64,000 nucleotides of DNA, taken from Hetaerina americana (taxonomy: Eukaryota > Arthropoda > Insecta > Odonata > Calopterygidae). The number at the start of each line of letters is the position of its first letter. The stretch's first letter is position 1. The translations under genes were made by a program, and so were the position numbers. The notes beneath the pieces were generated by a model, which did not search any database, was not told the DNA's origin, and saw nothing but the letters and a program-made list of their open reading frames with translations. Shown one piece after another: positions 10,640-23,447 of the stretch. The stretch is from assembly GCA_022747635.1 (NCBI GenBank), contig JAKTNV010000006.1, positions 62,821,090 to 62,885,089 of the forward strand, given 5' to 3'.

Positions 10640-10668
10640 AATGCATTACCCGGCGCCTCCACCAAAGT
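10640..10668 (-). promoter_or_regulatory. Primer-binding-site region
   Basis: Directly inside the 5' LTR the minus strand reads 'actttggtggaggcgccggg'. A TGG followed by a GC-rich block near the LTR edge is expected for pairing with a tRNA 3' end. I could not match it to a specific tRNA from memory. Confidence 0.4.
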
Positions 10669-11365
<697 letters not shown>

Positions 11366-11394
11366 TATTCATTCAACTGTTAATTCACTCAAAA

Positions 11395-12960
11395 ATGATA
11401 AAAGTTAAATAGTAACCAGCAATTTGGAAAAGGCTAACTTATTAAATTCCTTCTTTCAAAGTGTCTTTATAAATATATCACAGAATATCTCTAATAGATT
11501 TCAAATCGTGTCAACTAACCAATGCCCAAAACTGAAAGCTCTAAAAATGGAAAAGAATGTTTGCTGAAAACATTAAGCCTAATAAATCCTCCGTGCACGA
11601 TGAAATTCCCGCTCGTATATTTAAGAATCTAGCTTCCGAAATTGCGCTGTATCTAGAAATAATATTTAAGAAGTCGCTGGTAGATCAAAAGGTTCGCTGA
11701 GATTGGAAAATTGATAATGTAACAACAATATTTAAAAACGGAGACAAAGGTGAACCGAGCAGTTATAGATCTATTTCCCTCACATCCATTTCGTTTTAGG
11801 TTATGGAACATATTGTTGCTAGTTTGATCGTGAGACATCGATAATCAGGGGTAAATAATGAACAATCAGCATGGTTTTCGAAAAGGTAGACCCTGCGAGA
11901 CACAACTTGCACTTTTTGTTCACGATATTCTTACTTCGGGAGAGTGATGTTCTATTGGACGCGATTTTTCCAGATTTTAAGAAAGCCCTCGACAAAGTAC
12001 CTCATATTAAACTACTAGCAAAGCTAGTAGCATATGACATCGATAAAATATCCGGAGTTAGATTAAAGACATTTGAATGGTTGGGTACAAAGGGTAGTGA
12101 TGGATGGAGTTAGCTCAAGTACAGAAGATGTTAATTTAGATGTACCCCAGGCAGTGTTATTGGACCTCTTTCATTCCTACTGCAGGTTTACGGCATTGAC
12201 TCCGTAGTCACTAGCAAGATACGTTTAATTGCCGACGATACAGTGGTTTCCCGTCATATCCGTGATCCTGAGGACACAGCAGCGTTGTCAGATGACCTTA
12301 ATGCTATACAACACTGGTGCAAAACTTAGCCATTATAATTAAACTTTAAAAAGCGCGTAGTAATAATATTTTGGAAAAAGAGTAATTCACACCCGAGCGC
12401 CTACTGTGTAGGGAACTAGAAAATGGAATGTGTAGACTCAATTAAAGACCTAGGCGTTGCCCTCACTCACGATATCTCCTGAGTGAAACACATTTACGGA
12501 AGGTGGGGACAAACTAACAAAAAATTAGGATTCATCAGAAGAGGACTAGATAAAAGTGATGAAAGGGTCAAAGATAAATTTTATCTGTGGGTGGTTGGGC
12601 CCCATTTAGAATATGCTACAAGTAAATGAGATCCCAACGAAGCTGAGATTTCGAATTGGATCGCGTGCAGCGTAGAGGAGCAATATTTGTAGAACGTTGT
12701 TATGATAAATTTGGCAGCGTATCCAAAATATTAGAGCAGCTAGGCTGGAAATCACTCACGGAGCGAATGTTAAATTACAGATTGAAGCACTTGCATAAAT
12801 TGGAAGGTCTCTTAAGTAATAATGTTGAAAATGTATTATTATCCCCGTCTTAGTACGGTAGGACAGATCAAGTTCATAAAGTTAGAGAGATCAAATATAG
12901 ACCAGATACATTTAAGATGTTATTTTTTCCACGCACGATAAGGGATCACAATAACTTTTT
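11395..12960 (+). pseudogene. LINE-A reverse transcriptase relic
   Basis: Pieces in shifting frames match the order of non-LTR reverse transcriptases. They are 'EKANLLNSFFQSVF', 'HDEIPARI', 'SYRSISLTSI', an 'ETQLALF' block, 'DAIF.DFKKALDKVPH', 'VLGPLSFLL', the active-site box as 'LIADDTVV' (normally FADD) and the C-terminal 'GWKSLTERMLNYRLKHLHKL' segment. Many stops and frameshifts separate them. The intact protein would copy LINE RNA at nicked target DNA. This copy is dead. A CR1/Jockey-group placement is by motif style only. Confidence 0.85.
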
Positions 12961-13007
12961 CCGACCACGGTAGGGTCATATTCATGTGAAAATTGGTCTG
13001 GTATGTA

Positions 13008-14311
13008 TAAGGTATGACCAAAAAAAGACCGAACTTATTTTATTCTGCGCGAACCGTTAAACGCATGGAACCAGGGAACAGTGCGCCATCTAGCGACACA
13101 TCTGGGAACTAAAATCAGAGTTGTTGCGTTTATTATACTTCGAGTCGTTACGCAGCAGCAGCGGTACGTGTCTTAACCTGTTCGTCGCCACGTGCAACGG
13201 CAGCAATGAAGGAGCTAGAGGAACAGCGTGTGTGCGTGAAGTTTTGTTTCAAACTTGGCAAAAGTGCTACGGCTACATTTGAAATGATTCAGAAGGCCTT
13301 TGTTAATGAAGCTATGAGTCGATGCCAATGTTTTGAGGGGTACAGTAGTTTTAAATCGGGCAGAACCACGTCAGATGAAGATTCGCGGCCTTCCACTTCG
13401 ACAGACCCAAACATGTCAAATCGGTGAACAATTTGGTTCGGGCAAATCCCCGTTTAACTGTTAGAGAGATAGCCGAGGAAGTAAAAATTACTTTTGGAAC
13501 CTGTTACACAATTTTGACATATTTTGAGCATGACGCGCGTCGCATCAAAATTAGTCCCGCGGAGGCTGACTGATGAACAGAGACAGAAACGTGTGGACGT
13601 TTGTCAGGTACTCCTAGATCGAGCCAATGCCAACCCAGAGTTTCTTAAAGTCATCGTAACCAGTGGCAAAACCTGGGTTTACGGTTATGATGTTGAGACA
13701 AAAGCCCAGTCTTCTCAGTGGAAAGGTCCTTATTCTCCGTGACCAAAGAAAGCTCGCATGTTCCGGGTCCAATGTGAAGGTCATGCTGGTGTTTCTTTGA
13801 TTGGTAAGGGCTGATTCATTAAGAATACGTCTCTCAAGGTCAAACTGTCCGCAGAGATTTCTTAAGGGTTATAAAGGGGCTGAGGGTCACAGTGAGCCCA
13901 AAGAGGCCGGTTATTTGGAGAAACAATGCATGGTGTTTCCACTACTATAATGCACCGGCTCTCACAGCGCCGATCGTGACCGAGTTTTTCGCCAGAACCG
14001 GAACATCCGTGATCCCACAGCCACCCTATTATCCAGATGTGGCTCCATCAGCCTTTTTTGTTACCAAAGTTACAGTTGACCTTGAAAGACTGCCGATTCA
14101 ACTCTATTGCGGACAATAAAACTAATTGTACGGCGGACCTGAAGATGATCCCTAAGGTGGCTTACCAGGCAGGGCTCGAGAGCTTGAAGAAACGTTGGAT
14201 AATGTGTGTCGTCAGCCAAGGCATGCACTTTGAGGGCGACAAGTTCGATTAAGCTGTATTCGTCCAAATTAACAAGTTATAAAATCAGTCCTGTTTTTTT
14301 ATCATACCCTG
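13008..14311 (+). mobile_element. Mariner transposon, inactive
   Basis: The element is 1304 bp, the usual mariner size, flanked by TA (13006-13007 and 14312-14313). Imperfect terminal inverted repeats are seen: 'aaggtatgaccaaaaaaag' at the left, and 'agggtatgataaaaaaac' as the reverse complement of the right end. It sits inside the 3' UTR of LINE-A, so it is younger than that copy. Confidence 0.92.
13206..14252 (+). pseudogene. Mariner transposase relic
   Basis: The coding region runs from an ATG at 13206 to 14252 through at least three frame changes and a stop at about 13425. The helix-turn-helix part, the 'LTVREIAEEVKI' region, 'WVYGYDVETKAQSSQWKGP', 'VIPQPPYYPDVAPS' and the C-terminal 'KKRW..CVVSQG' and 'FEGDKFD' blocks are clear. 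Two catalytic acids of the D,D34D triad are gone: the TGDETW site reads TSGKTW, and HDNAPAH reads HYYNAPA. The enzyme could not cut DNA even if the frames were continuous. Confidence 0.9.
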
Positions 14312-14350
14312 TATTCACCCCCTGCCACACACCCTAGCGGTGGCTTGCAG

Positions 14351-14692
14351 GGTACGTTAATTAATTTTTAAAAATTACCCTAATATGCGATCTTAGGATC
14401 GCGCCCTTAAATATTAATATTTAATGATCAAAATAATTTTAAATGCCTATAATTTTTGTCCTTTTTTTAAATTTTCTCACTAATTTTTGATTATTCTGCA
14501 ATGTCCAAGTCCATTTTTCTTTTGTTTCACCAACGGATGCTCCAGGACTGCATTGCAGATTCCTAATTTCCTTTTGCATATTTTGAGGGAATATATTCTC
14601 ATTCTTTATCCTATTTTGTCCTCCTTATATCTTACAACTCATATTTACACGTTTTTTTCTCTCATCACTATATCATTTAACATTGTCTGACC
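14351..14692. other. AT-rich spacer between LINE-A fragments
   Basis: About 340 bp of A/T-rich sequence with no recognised element or gene. Confidence 0.5.
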
Positions 14693-14790
14693 GCGGTAGG
14701 GTCATATTAGGGTCAAAATTAGTCTGATGTGTATGTATTCACCCCCTACCACACACTGTAGCAGTGGTTTCCAGGATATTAAAATATCAA
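14693..14790 (+). repeat. LINE-A 3' UTR fragment
   Basis: It repeats the UTR of the preceding copy: 'gaccgcggtagggtcatatt', 'gtatgtattcaccccctacc' and a degraded 'gtagcagtggtttccaggat'. It shows the uninterrupted UTR order and so defines the mariner insertion point at 13006. Confidence 0.75.
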
Positions 14791-17700
14791 GTATCAAACT
14801 CTTCCATGTGATTCTAGGAACTCCCATCACATCTTAGTCGACTTACTACGTCCAAATTTAACTACAGCCCAGCTTCCCGTATTTTCTGTAGCGTTATAAG
14901 AACCACTACTTTATATTTCTGGTGTTTCTGGAATTTGGGAAATTCCCACACAAGGAGGTGACTTGAATCTTATATAGATATCGCCTTTTTTATTAAAAGT
15001 TTTCACTGTCAGATAAACTGCAAGTGTTCAATGAAGAAGTCAAAATTGAAAAAAGATATGCAACTAAGAATGTTTCATTTGTATTTCCTGTAATTCGTCA
15101 GAAATTTGTGGCAATTTTTCTAATAGTAGGGATAAGTATTTTTCAAACAATGACATGGAGTATGATGATCCATTAAAGTCTGAAAAACACCTATATCTAG
15201 ATCTGCAATCATCAAATTTCCATAAAGACCGTATTTCTGAACTTCGTATTGAATGGTTTTTAATCAGTCCAAAGAGATATCGTCTAAGTCCTCCTGAGTA
15301 ACGGTGCCTGACTATCCTGCTTTCGTATATATTTATATAGTAGCCCTGAGCAGCATTTTTACTTAATTTTCAAATTAGAAGCCTATATTCATGCAATATT
15401 TAGCAGAAGATACATACTGTCTGGATCCTCAACTGTCATGGTTCGTGTTTATATTTTGGCAGGGCTCCATGTAAAAAACGTTGCACAAATTCTGAACGTG
15501 AAGCATTATAACTGCACTGGTCAACCATGTGAATGCATGCCCGGGATCTGAATTTGCCTCCAAGGGTTTTAAATTGAATTGCGCCACCCTGCTAATAGAC
15601 GACGAGGTTAGCGGACACGATGTAAATTATTTTAGGCAGCAGGTGCACCATGTCGGATGAACGCAGCTTAAAACGGCGCCATTAAAGTATAAGTTAAGCG
15701 TAAACCTGCTCCACGTCTCGTTAACCTTCGGCGGAAACGAATATTTTTTTCTCACTAAGGGAGCTTGTCATGATAAAATATTACCTGGTCTGGAGGTGAG
15801 AAAATAACGCAAGGTATTAATACGACAGGATATTGTAGCATACATTGTTAAAGGTAGATTACAGGAAGCTAGAAAAATTACAAAATTCTATACTGAATGG
15901 AATTATTCACACATAGACAATGTATCATCATTCATATGATTTCTCCTTATTTCAAATAATTTTAAATCGTGCATCACAATATTTAAAATGTGTAGAAAAA
16001 ACATCGTTGTTCTACAAATAATGGATTTCGCTTAACGAGTTTTGGTGACCAAAAACATTTTTTTAAAGGTGTTGGCCTCTTGAACTCTTTTTTTTAAATA
16101 ATTCTTTGAAATTTGACTGATATATAAAATGATATATTGAATGATTAACTTCAACTTTGCAAAATATTTCTTCATAGCTAGAGACATCGAGAACATAGAT
16201 TGTAGTCAACAAGTTTAAAAATTAATTAAAATAATTAGGAGAAAAATTAATTAGCATCCATATTTAAACGTTGAGCTTTCCTAGAAGTTGAGGATTACTT
16301 CTCACTGAGTTTATTAGTCCGACAGTAACATTCTATTTGCATTAATCATCTACCAATCCCGAACTTCGAAAATAAACAAAATTAAAGAAGTAAGTACTGC
16401 AAGTAGTAATCTCCAGCAGTTTTTACACATTAATGAATGCCTGCAGTCATGGTATCAATACTATTTTCCCAGTCCTAAGGCTATAGAGAAGTATAGTGAC
16501 TAAAATTCTTTAAGACTTCCCTTCGACAAGATATATACAAAAAAGAATGCAACGAAATTCACTAGAAATTATTCTTGGCAGTACTTCCTTATGAATCATA
16601 GGAGAAAATATTTAATTTACCATCACATTTATATTTCGTTGCACAAGATTTTTAAAACGCTTATCTTTTAAACTAATAGGTACTCTCAAATATTCCTCTA
16701 CCCTTTTTCTGTTTACACATAAATTGAAAATACGACCGAATAACATATTTATGAGCACACAATATCAGCTAAGAATTTAAATCATAGAGAATTTTGGGTG
16801 GTACATGTATAACAATGAGTATTACCATTACGTTTCTAAAATTCCCAAAAGGATACTATTTAAGAATCCTTTTTAACTACCAATCGGATTTCAAACTTTT
16901 TAGATAAACTGTAATAAGGTTGTCATTTTAATGGTATTTATCTAAAATAATCCATTTATACCATTTCAAGTAACGCCTTCATGGTTTAATACGTGCAACT
17001 GAAAAAGCGTTCCACTGAAGTGGAAAATAAATAACACTTAGCTCTTATCAACTCCTCATGTATGTGTGTGTGTATGTGTGTGTGTGTATATTTTTATACT
17101 TTTTTCTTTTCGATGTGCAAATCTGTGCTAAATGAATTTATGTCTGTCTATATGTATTTATGTGTACATATGAATGTAACTATAAGTTTAATTCCTAATA
17201 TAATATGTATACAACGATGGGTTAAATGGAAGAAGGGACCATTTAGTCTCAATTTCGCCCAAATAAAGACCTCTATCTATCTAACTATCATAATCTACTA
17301 TTTCAGCACTACCGTTTACCTAAGCTCACTGGAGGTTTCTCCGAGTCAATTTCTTGTTCCACATCGGTTTTCTAATTTTTGTTATACATTTATTTATAAT
17401 TATCAAATCAAAGTAATTAATATTATTAGTTGGAAACAAATCCTAATATTACCACCAACTGGAGAGATTTTCAACCAGTCTTAATTTTGGATGAATGCTG
17501 TGGAGTAATAGTGGCACTTATCTATTCAAAACAATAATTGATTGATATAATTTATTTCAGTTTACATATATGGACTAATATAAACTAAAAAAGTGTCAAT
17601 CCTGTCTCAATCAGTTCATGTACGGAGGAAATAATTACCTCGAAGTCGTCACACCTTGTCTTTATCCGTATTTATAAAAAAAGAAAAAAATCAATCACCG

Positions 17701-17880
17701 AGATCAACCCATGGGGCACAATGAGTATAATTATTGTCTTCAAGGCACATTACCTCAAAGGACACTTCAGAAGTGAAAAATTTCCCCCCATTTTTTAGCG
17801 TCCTCTCTTTTTCAAGAAGGGCCCTCCACCAGGCACTGATACAGCGAATGTCCTTGGTGTTTTTGAGAGAGTGACGCCTT
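14791..17880. other. AT-rich spacer, no gene seen
   Basis: No recognised gene or complete element. A (TG)n microsatellite lies at about 17062-17092. The frame after it at 17062-17484 is mainly the translated repeat and AT-rich flank. Confidence 0.5.
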
Positions 17881-18300
17881 AATTAAGCAACCGGGTGGGA
17901 AGGTCTCCATTAAAACCGCGAAACGAAGCATTGATCGAGCTCAAGAGCTCTCCCATAAAGGAGGAGGGAGAGGGAAATGTGGTATCACCGGGTGCCGGGG
18001 TCAGCGCAAGGCCTTCCGGCGAGACATCTTTCAGGCGACGGCGGCGCTACACGACCGCGGAGTTGCCGAGGAGGGGTCGGGGCTATTAAAACGTCGCTGA
18101 GGTGAGTTAGTTCCGGTACTCGATGCTGCTCCACGCACCACACATTGCCGGGCCACATCTCTTTGAGAATCTTTAAGTGGACGCGAACTGGACTTTCGGC
18201 CCGTATACGAGACCTAAGAGCCTCTAACCCCCCCCCCCCCACTTCCCAACCAAACTGGTAAGGCCAGAGAGGCCTTTTGCTTCTGCCGGAGCCACAGCAA
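17881..18300 (+). promoter_or_regulatory. GC-rich patch with promoter-like and splice-donor-like signals
   Basis: A CpG-containing block in otherwise AT-rich DNA. 'ggggctattaaaa' at about 18078-18090 resembles a TATA element, and 'gttagttc' about 25 bases on could be an initiator. 'gctgag|gtgagtta' at about 18095-18108 matches a splice donor. A C14 run occurs at about 18227-18240. No protein-coding exon is recognised on either strand. Confidence 0.25.
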
Positions 18301-19494
18301 GGTTGTGAAGAATACGGAGGCCGCGAACTTCCTCTCCACTGATTAATTTCCCGCTGCTCAGCCCTTTACCTAACAAGACTAAAATAATGCGAAATTTCAG
18401 AGAGTGAACATTCTCATCTTTCTTTTGAAAGAATATTTCATTAATATCGCAAATCATCCCTCACTAAAATTTTATTTCCAGCGAATACGATTCAGTCAGG
18501 ATATTTAAGTTCATTCCAAGCAAACTCTTAATTTTAATTGCAATTAAATACATATTAAAACGAGCGAATGTGGTGTTTTGCAAATTATTGCGCCGTTTAA
18601 TGCAAAGACTGTGACCATTCAAGGCAATGCGTTTGTGAGCCTACTGCACAACCCCAAGGTTTGAGCACATTGACAAGGTGTACTCCAATTACTAAACACA
18701 GCACTGATGCACCTTGCTCAGAAATTGCTTAAGGAACCGATTAATTTTTACATCATTCTCTGGGATGGGTGCACCGGTGCCACAAGGAATCGCGTCATGA
18801 CTTCATCGTCCAATGACGAGTAGATGGAAGGAGGGAATACTTTTTGTACGGTAAATGATCAATGAACATGAATTACATATGATACTTCTGATTTAAACTA
18901 CTGGTTTATGTGTATATTTGTGTATACCGACTCTCACACACAAATGAGTGCTGTGATTGGATGGAGCATTTGGATACAGAATGGGAATTGGCCACACCAC
19001 TTACTTATCACTTTTTTCAGATATAGCCAAGAAAATCGTATAAACCTTATGGAAAGAGAATTTGTTGAAAAATATAACTTGGTTAGAGCCTTATAAGGGA
19101 GTATACATTTATTGTAGAGCGATCCTAATTTAAATGTCCCGTCATTTCCACTATCGGGTGTGTACCCCGCCACTTCCACAAATGGCACCGCATCAACTGC
19201 AATATCATGACGGCCTTTGAGAACGAAGAAAGCTGTTAAAATTTAGCAAAATGATGCGGAGTTGAATTTTACCAAACTCTAGTCAACGCAACTGAAAAGC
19301 TCCTCGCTTGCTCAATGCCTCAAAAGTTAACTTAGTGCCTTAAATTTGTTAACTTCTATTTATTTACAAAGGTAATTACATTTTAATATTACATGGAAAG
19401 TTTGCTGTGGAAAGGTAAAATTGGTACGCTAAGTATACATTTAACATACGCTAATCTATCCGGAAGCAAAGAGGAGTACCTCTGTTAACATTCA
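18301..19494. other. Spacer, no gene seen
   Basis: No recognised gene or repeat family. Short frames here have no protein-like character I can identify. Confidence 0.5.
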
Positions 19495-20110
19495 AAGATG
19501 TCGGGTAAGATAATAGTTGAAACAGAAAAGATCCAAAAGAGATTGAAGGAATATATATAAAAACTGTATAATAAAGAACTTATGTGAACAAGCTTAGACA
19601 TAGAAAAATAATATGACGTAGATGAGGATAGCTTAGGTCCAGATACTCCCTACGATGAAATAGAAAGGGCATTACGGGAGATTTCACTAAATAAGGCCGT
19701 GGGGGTGAACAAAATTCCTCCGGAACTACTAAAAGGTTTGAAAAAATGTGGGAGGAAGAGTCAATATGGACTGATTTGAAGCATGTACGAGGAAGAAATC
19801 CAGCCGGAAGACTTTGTGAGATCAATTTCTATTCCGAAAAAGGTAAAGGCTACCTGAAGTGATGACTATGAAACAATAACTTTGTTTTCCCACGCAACTG
19901 AAGTGGTTTTCGAGATCATCGACGAAAGAATGAGGAGTAGGGTAAATGATTACTTAGGGGATGACCAGTTTGCGTTTCGGAAGGGGTAAGGTACGCGAAA
20001 TGCCATACAATCAGGACGTATTTGCCTGTTTCGTTAATTTAGAAAAGGTGTTGGATTGAATTGGGGAAAAAAATGAGTATACTAAAGAAAATAGGAAAAC
20101 ATTGGAGAAC
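19495..20110 (+). pseudogene. LINE-B reverse transcriptase relic
   Basis: Broken frames give 'DEIERALREISLNKAVGVNK' followed by 'IPPELLKGL', then 'EEIQPEDFVRS', a 'SRATEVV..IIDERMRSRVN'-type block and 'GDDQFAFRKG'. These are consecutive reverse-transcriptase blocks of a non-LTR element, with stops and frameshifts between them. The clade is not assigned. It is linked to the C-terminal fragments at 28375, 30868, 32455, 43195 and 55375 only by being the type of RT that normally carries that C-terminus, because no copy here spans both parts. Confidence 0.75.
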
Positions 20111-22938
20111 TAGGCTATATACTAATCCGCAACTTGTATATAAAATGTCAAATAATATTAATTATTTGTCAAATGATAGATTTTAATAAACTAAATTGCA
20201 AATATAATTTAAATATGTTTTTAATGTATACTATTTTACAGAATAGCAAGGAAATTAATTATCAACCATTAACAAAAATTTTATCAAAGAAATGGAAACT
20301 CTAATTTCAAAAAAATAGTTTAGCAAAAGTGCTATGAAATTTAAGTGAACATTATTTTAATCGTTCAATGTATTTTCTTGAGCGTATAAAACCTGTGAAT
20401 GTTTTACTTCATTAATAATAAAAATACACATTTACAAAGAGCGCGGATGGAAAGTACAAAGATCATTTTCGAGGAAAATAAATTCAACTCTAATCGTTTG
20501 TGCGTGTTAGTTGAGGAATGAGCGCAAATCCAAAGTCGTGGAATAAGGTGTGTTGGAGACATGATTAAACATAGGTTGAAGGCTGTGGTGTGGGGGAGGC
20601 TACGCAAACAGCGATGCATGAGCGAGGATTTTAATAGGATTAATACACGTAGTTTAGAGAATAGAAGGACGGGAGCACAAAGCGAATCACGATCTCTTTT
20701 AAACAACAAAACAATTGTTATTATCCGATAATGATTGATTTTAACTCAAAGAGTTCCAAGAAGTTTACTTAAGGAATTTAAAGGATCAGGATTTTTGTTT
20801 TGGAACAGATACGATTACGCTTGGCGATGCAATAAAACGTGGTTAACGTAATGGAAGGTTTTAATTATTCTAAACATACACATATTTATGAGAAAACTCC
20901 ATATCAAAAGAATTGTAAGAATTGTAAAAACGTCTCGTAAAATCATCAAAAATTTAAGAAAAATGTAGTGGAAATATAGTTTAAAACATTTATGGCACTA
21001 CCTACCCTATAGATTGTGCAAAATAATATGATTTAACTTTATCTTCTCTAACCATGCCATGAATTTTTCTAATCTCCCTTCTTTCTTTCCAACATCCCTT
21101 TGTTGCCTTGCGCTCTCTCCGGTCTCTCTTTCGGGAGTTCCTGGCGTAACCACCGCGCCACCGAATCTGCGCGTCGTTTTTAACTGCCCTCAGATTCGCT
21201 CCGTACCAGTAAGTTTTCCTTGTAATCAGACTCTTATAACAAATGATTAAAACCCCGAATACTGGTATATTTATTCACTCAGTGGTACTGAACTCTGTGC
21301 CGTACACGCTTATGACACCTCAATCAAGGGTTTTCTAGACATAAAGAATTTGAAATTTACATAGATCTGAATATTCCTATTGTCATCACAGTCGGTCAAG
21401 GGTGAGTCAAAGGGTCATGGTCGAAGGTTATTGCTGACATGACCATATTGTTATTTATAAACTGGCTATGAGGACGGATTATACATGACACATTATTTAC
21501 TTTTAGAAGGATTGTCTATTAACGTTAACGTGTATTATTTGGGTTATATGGATTCTTGGGTTGGTTGCCACTTGACTCATAGGCTTCTTTGAACTTCCGT
21601 GCCCACGAACATTTTTCATATCTACAACACAATAAAACCTTACGTTTCACTCAATAATTGATGATTTTAGACGGTGTCAAAGCACGCAAAGGGAGAAAAC
21701 GGATGATAAAAACGCTTTTCTTGTACACTAAACCGTTATCCTGAGACCTCCACGGTACAGCAATATTACCTTTTACTTAGAAATGTCGGCGTATGTTAAG
21801 TTTAACCAAGTATATATCTATCTGCCAACGTCTTAGAACTTGATGGTACCTCATATCTTTGTGTCTGCCATCTTCGTCCATCTGATCCTAGTCTTTCAGT
21901 ACACCATCTTGCAGTGGTTTCGGCCCTTGGTATATAGTACTTCGACATGCAACCTCCATCTTTTTCCAATGGCTGGGTCATATACAGGTCAATATACAAG
22001 GCCTGTTTCAGAATTACTTAGTAGTGTTTTTTGGACAAAAAAGGTGGTATCCACAAAGAGTTTGCGTCTCAGGAACAGGTAGGGGCGAGTAATTTTTACA
22101 TAGAAGTCCTCAAAAGGCTACCGAAAAGAGTGCAATGTATCAGGTAGGAGATCTTTTCCATCTGGAGGCTCAGAATTTGAACGGGAGTACGGCGAAATTG
22201 TGGTCGGAATCGCTCCTAAATTACTATCTGTGCCCATATTTTAGACTGCTGGTAGCTTATTTCAATAATCTATGCCAAGGGAATTAATTCCCGCATTGTA
22301 AGCGAAAAAAACCCATTGAATACTGTTCTCATGAATTTAAAATAAGGTTGATTACAACTTGGGCGTGGTATGTATCACCCTGAGGAGACTTAATTAAATA
22401 CTTGTAGTTCTGAATAAAATTTAACCGGAGCATGTTGCGTCGGTGATGACGAAAATTATAACATTGCGGGCAGTGATCGACTAAAAAAGGAAACTATCAC
22501 TCGCGTGCTCAAGATTAGTAAGAGTTGCATGCACTACATTCCCGTCTAATTGCAATACGTTGCTGTGCTCATTGATGATGCATAATTAGTGAATCCTGGA
22601 TTCGTGAAGGCTGAGCTCCCGAGCGTGTGGCAGTTTCGAGATCATTCGAGTGCAGCGATTATGTCACACAAATAATCCTCCACGGCAAGGTGTTGAGTAT
22701 ATCACAGGATATTGATTGAAGAGTTTCAATTGAAATTCATTGACACCGATCTCGTCTGTATCACCCCTTCCCCTACGATGGCATATCTGTGCATACATAT
22801 TTCGAAACAGCACTCTCTGCAAAGTGAATATTGATAGGCTCCTCGGTGGTATACATTCACTCGGTAGCACTTTAACTTTAATTAAGCCATTGGAATTCCC
22901 TCGCATAGTGACGCGCCCATTTTATTATGATGCGTGTA
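20111..22938. other. Spacer, no gene seen
   Basis: AT-rich with a more balanced segment at 21060-21240, which has a splice-donor-like 'cca|gtaagttttc' near 21208. A frame on the minus strand at 21999-21802 is also unassigned. Nothing supports a gene call. Confidence 0.45.
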
Positions 22939-22980
22939 CAAAGCTGTTAATGCAACAATTTCAGAGCGTAAAAATCATTC

Positions 22981-23052
22981 GCCTTGACTGGGACTCGAAC
23001 CCAGATCCCTCAATATCCGGTCGAGTGCTTTAGCCACTTAAGCTACCGAGGC
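22981..23052 (-). tRNA. tRNA-like module of SINE-C, left arm (pseudo-tRNA)
   Basis: Reverse complement of 23258-23329, folding to the same 72-nt cloverleaf. It is best read as the pol III promoter-bearing part of a retroposon, not a functional tRNA gene: it is embedded in a repeat and its anticodon loop lacks the usual T at position 33. Confidence 0.6.
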
Positions 23053-23257
23053 GTCCTCTTAAACTCTGAAATTTTGGGGCTTTTAAAGGAACTAGATGTT
23101 ATGACGAAATACCGTACATACAATGTCACATGCATTCGTAGTCGTGCGCGAGGCGCCACTGTCCACGAGGTTAAAGCCAACTTTAAACACTTATGGTGTT
23201 TTCCCTTTGACAAATTCCAAAGAAACTGCGGGAGATAATTTCAGAGTTTAAGAAGAC

Positions 23258-23329
23258 GCCTCGGTAGCTTAAGTGGCTAAAGCACTCGACCGGATATTGA
23301 GGGATCTGGGTTCGAGTCCCAGTCAAGGC
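23258..23329 (+). tRNA. tRNA-like module of SINE-C, right arm (pseudo-tRNA)
   Basis: It folds as an acceptor stem of 7 pairs (one mismatch), a D stem GCTT/AAGC, a 5-bp anticodon stem with loop CCGGATA (GGA at the anticodon place, C instead of T before it), and a T arm CTGGG-TTCGAGT-CCCAG. There is no long variable arm, so it is not a serine tRNA despite GGA. The A-box and B-box are intact, so RNA polymerase III transcription is plausible. Confidence 0.65.
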
Positions 23330-23447
23330 GAATGATTTTTACGCTCTGAAATTGTTGCATTGAAATGCACATTAGCGGATGACTCCGTTAAAAGTTACTG
23401 TTGCGGCATCTCCCGCAGTTTCTTTGGAATTTTTCAAAGCTGTTAAT

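Larger units (their letters stand above)
11395..14350 (+). mobile_element. LINE-A copy (CR1/Jockey-like), 5'-truncated and split by a mariner
   Basis: Reverse-transcriptase relic at 11395-12960, then a 3' UTR beginning 'cgaccacggtagggtcatat'. The mariner at 13008-14311 interrupts the UTR, which resumes at 14312 with 'tattcaccccctgccacaca' and 'gcggtggcttgcagggta'. The same UTR order, uninterrupted, is seen at 14693. The copy lacks the 5' half (ORF1 and endonuclease). Confidence 0.85.
22939..23447 (+). mobile_element. SINE-C: palindromic tRNA-derived element with 13-bp flanking repeats
   Basis: A 13-bp direct repeat 'caaagctgttaat' flanks the unit (22939-22951 and 23435-23447). Inside are two inverted 125-bp arms (22949-23073 and 23237-23361). 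By base-by-base pairing I saw one mismatch, at 23056/23254; a 163-bp spacer lies between them. Each arm holds a tRNA-like cloverleaf bordered by AATTTCAGAG/CTCTGAAATT. A one-sided tail follows the right arm to 'gcagtttctttggaat'. The last 23 bp of the tail (23408-23430) is also the perfect inverted repeat of 23213-23235 in the spacer. The second copy at 34099 shares arm, spacer-start and tail sequence. Confidence 0.8.

Noticed and set aside
23258..23329. Functional tRNA-Ser gene (GGA anticodon)
   Set aside because: No long variable arm, C at position 33, embedded in a repeated palindromic element with a second copy opposite.
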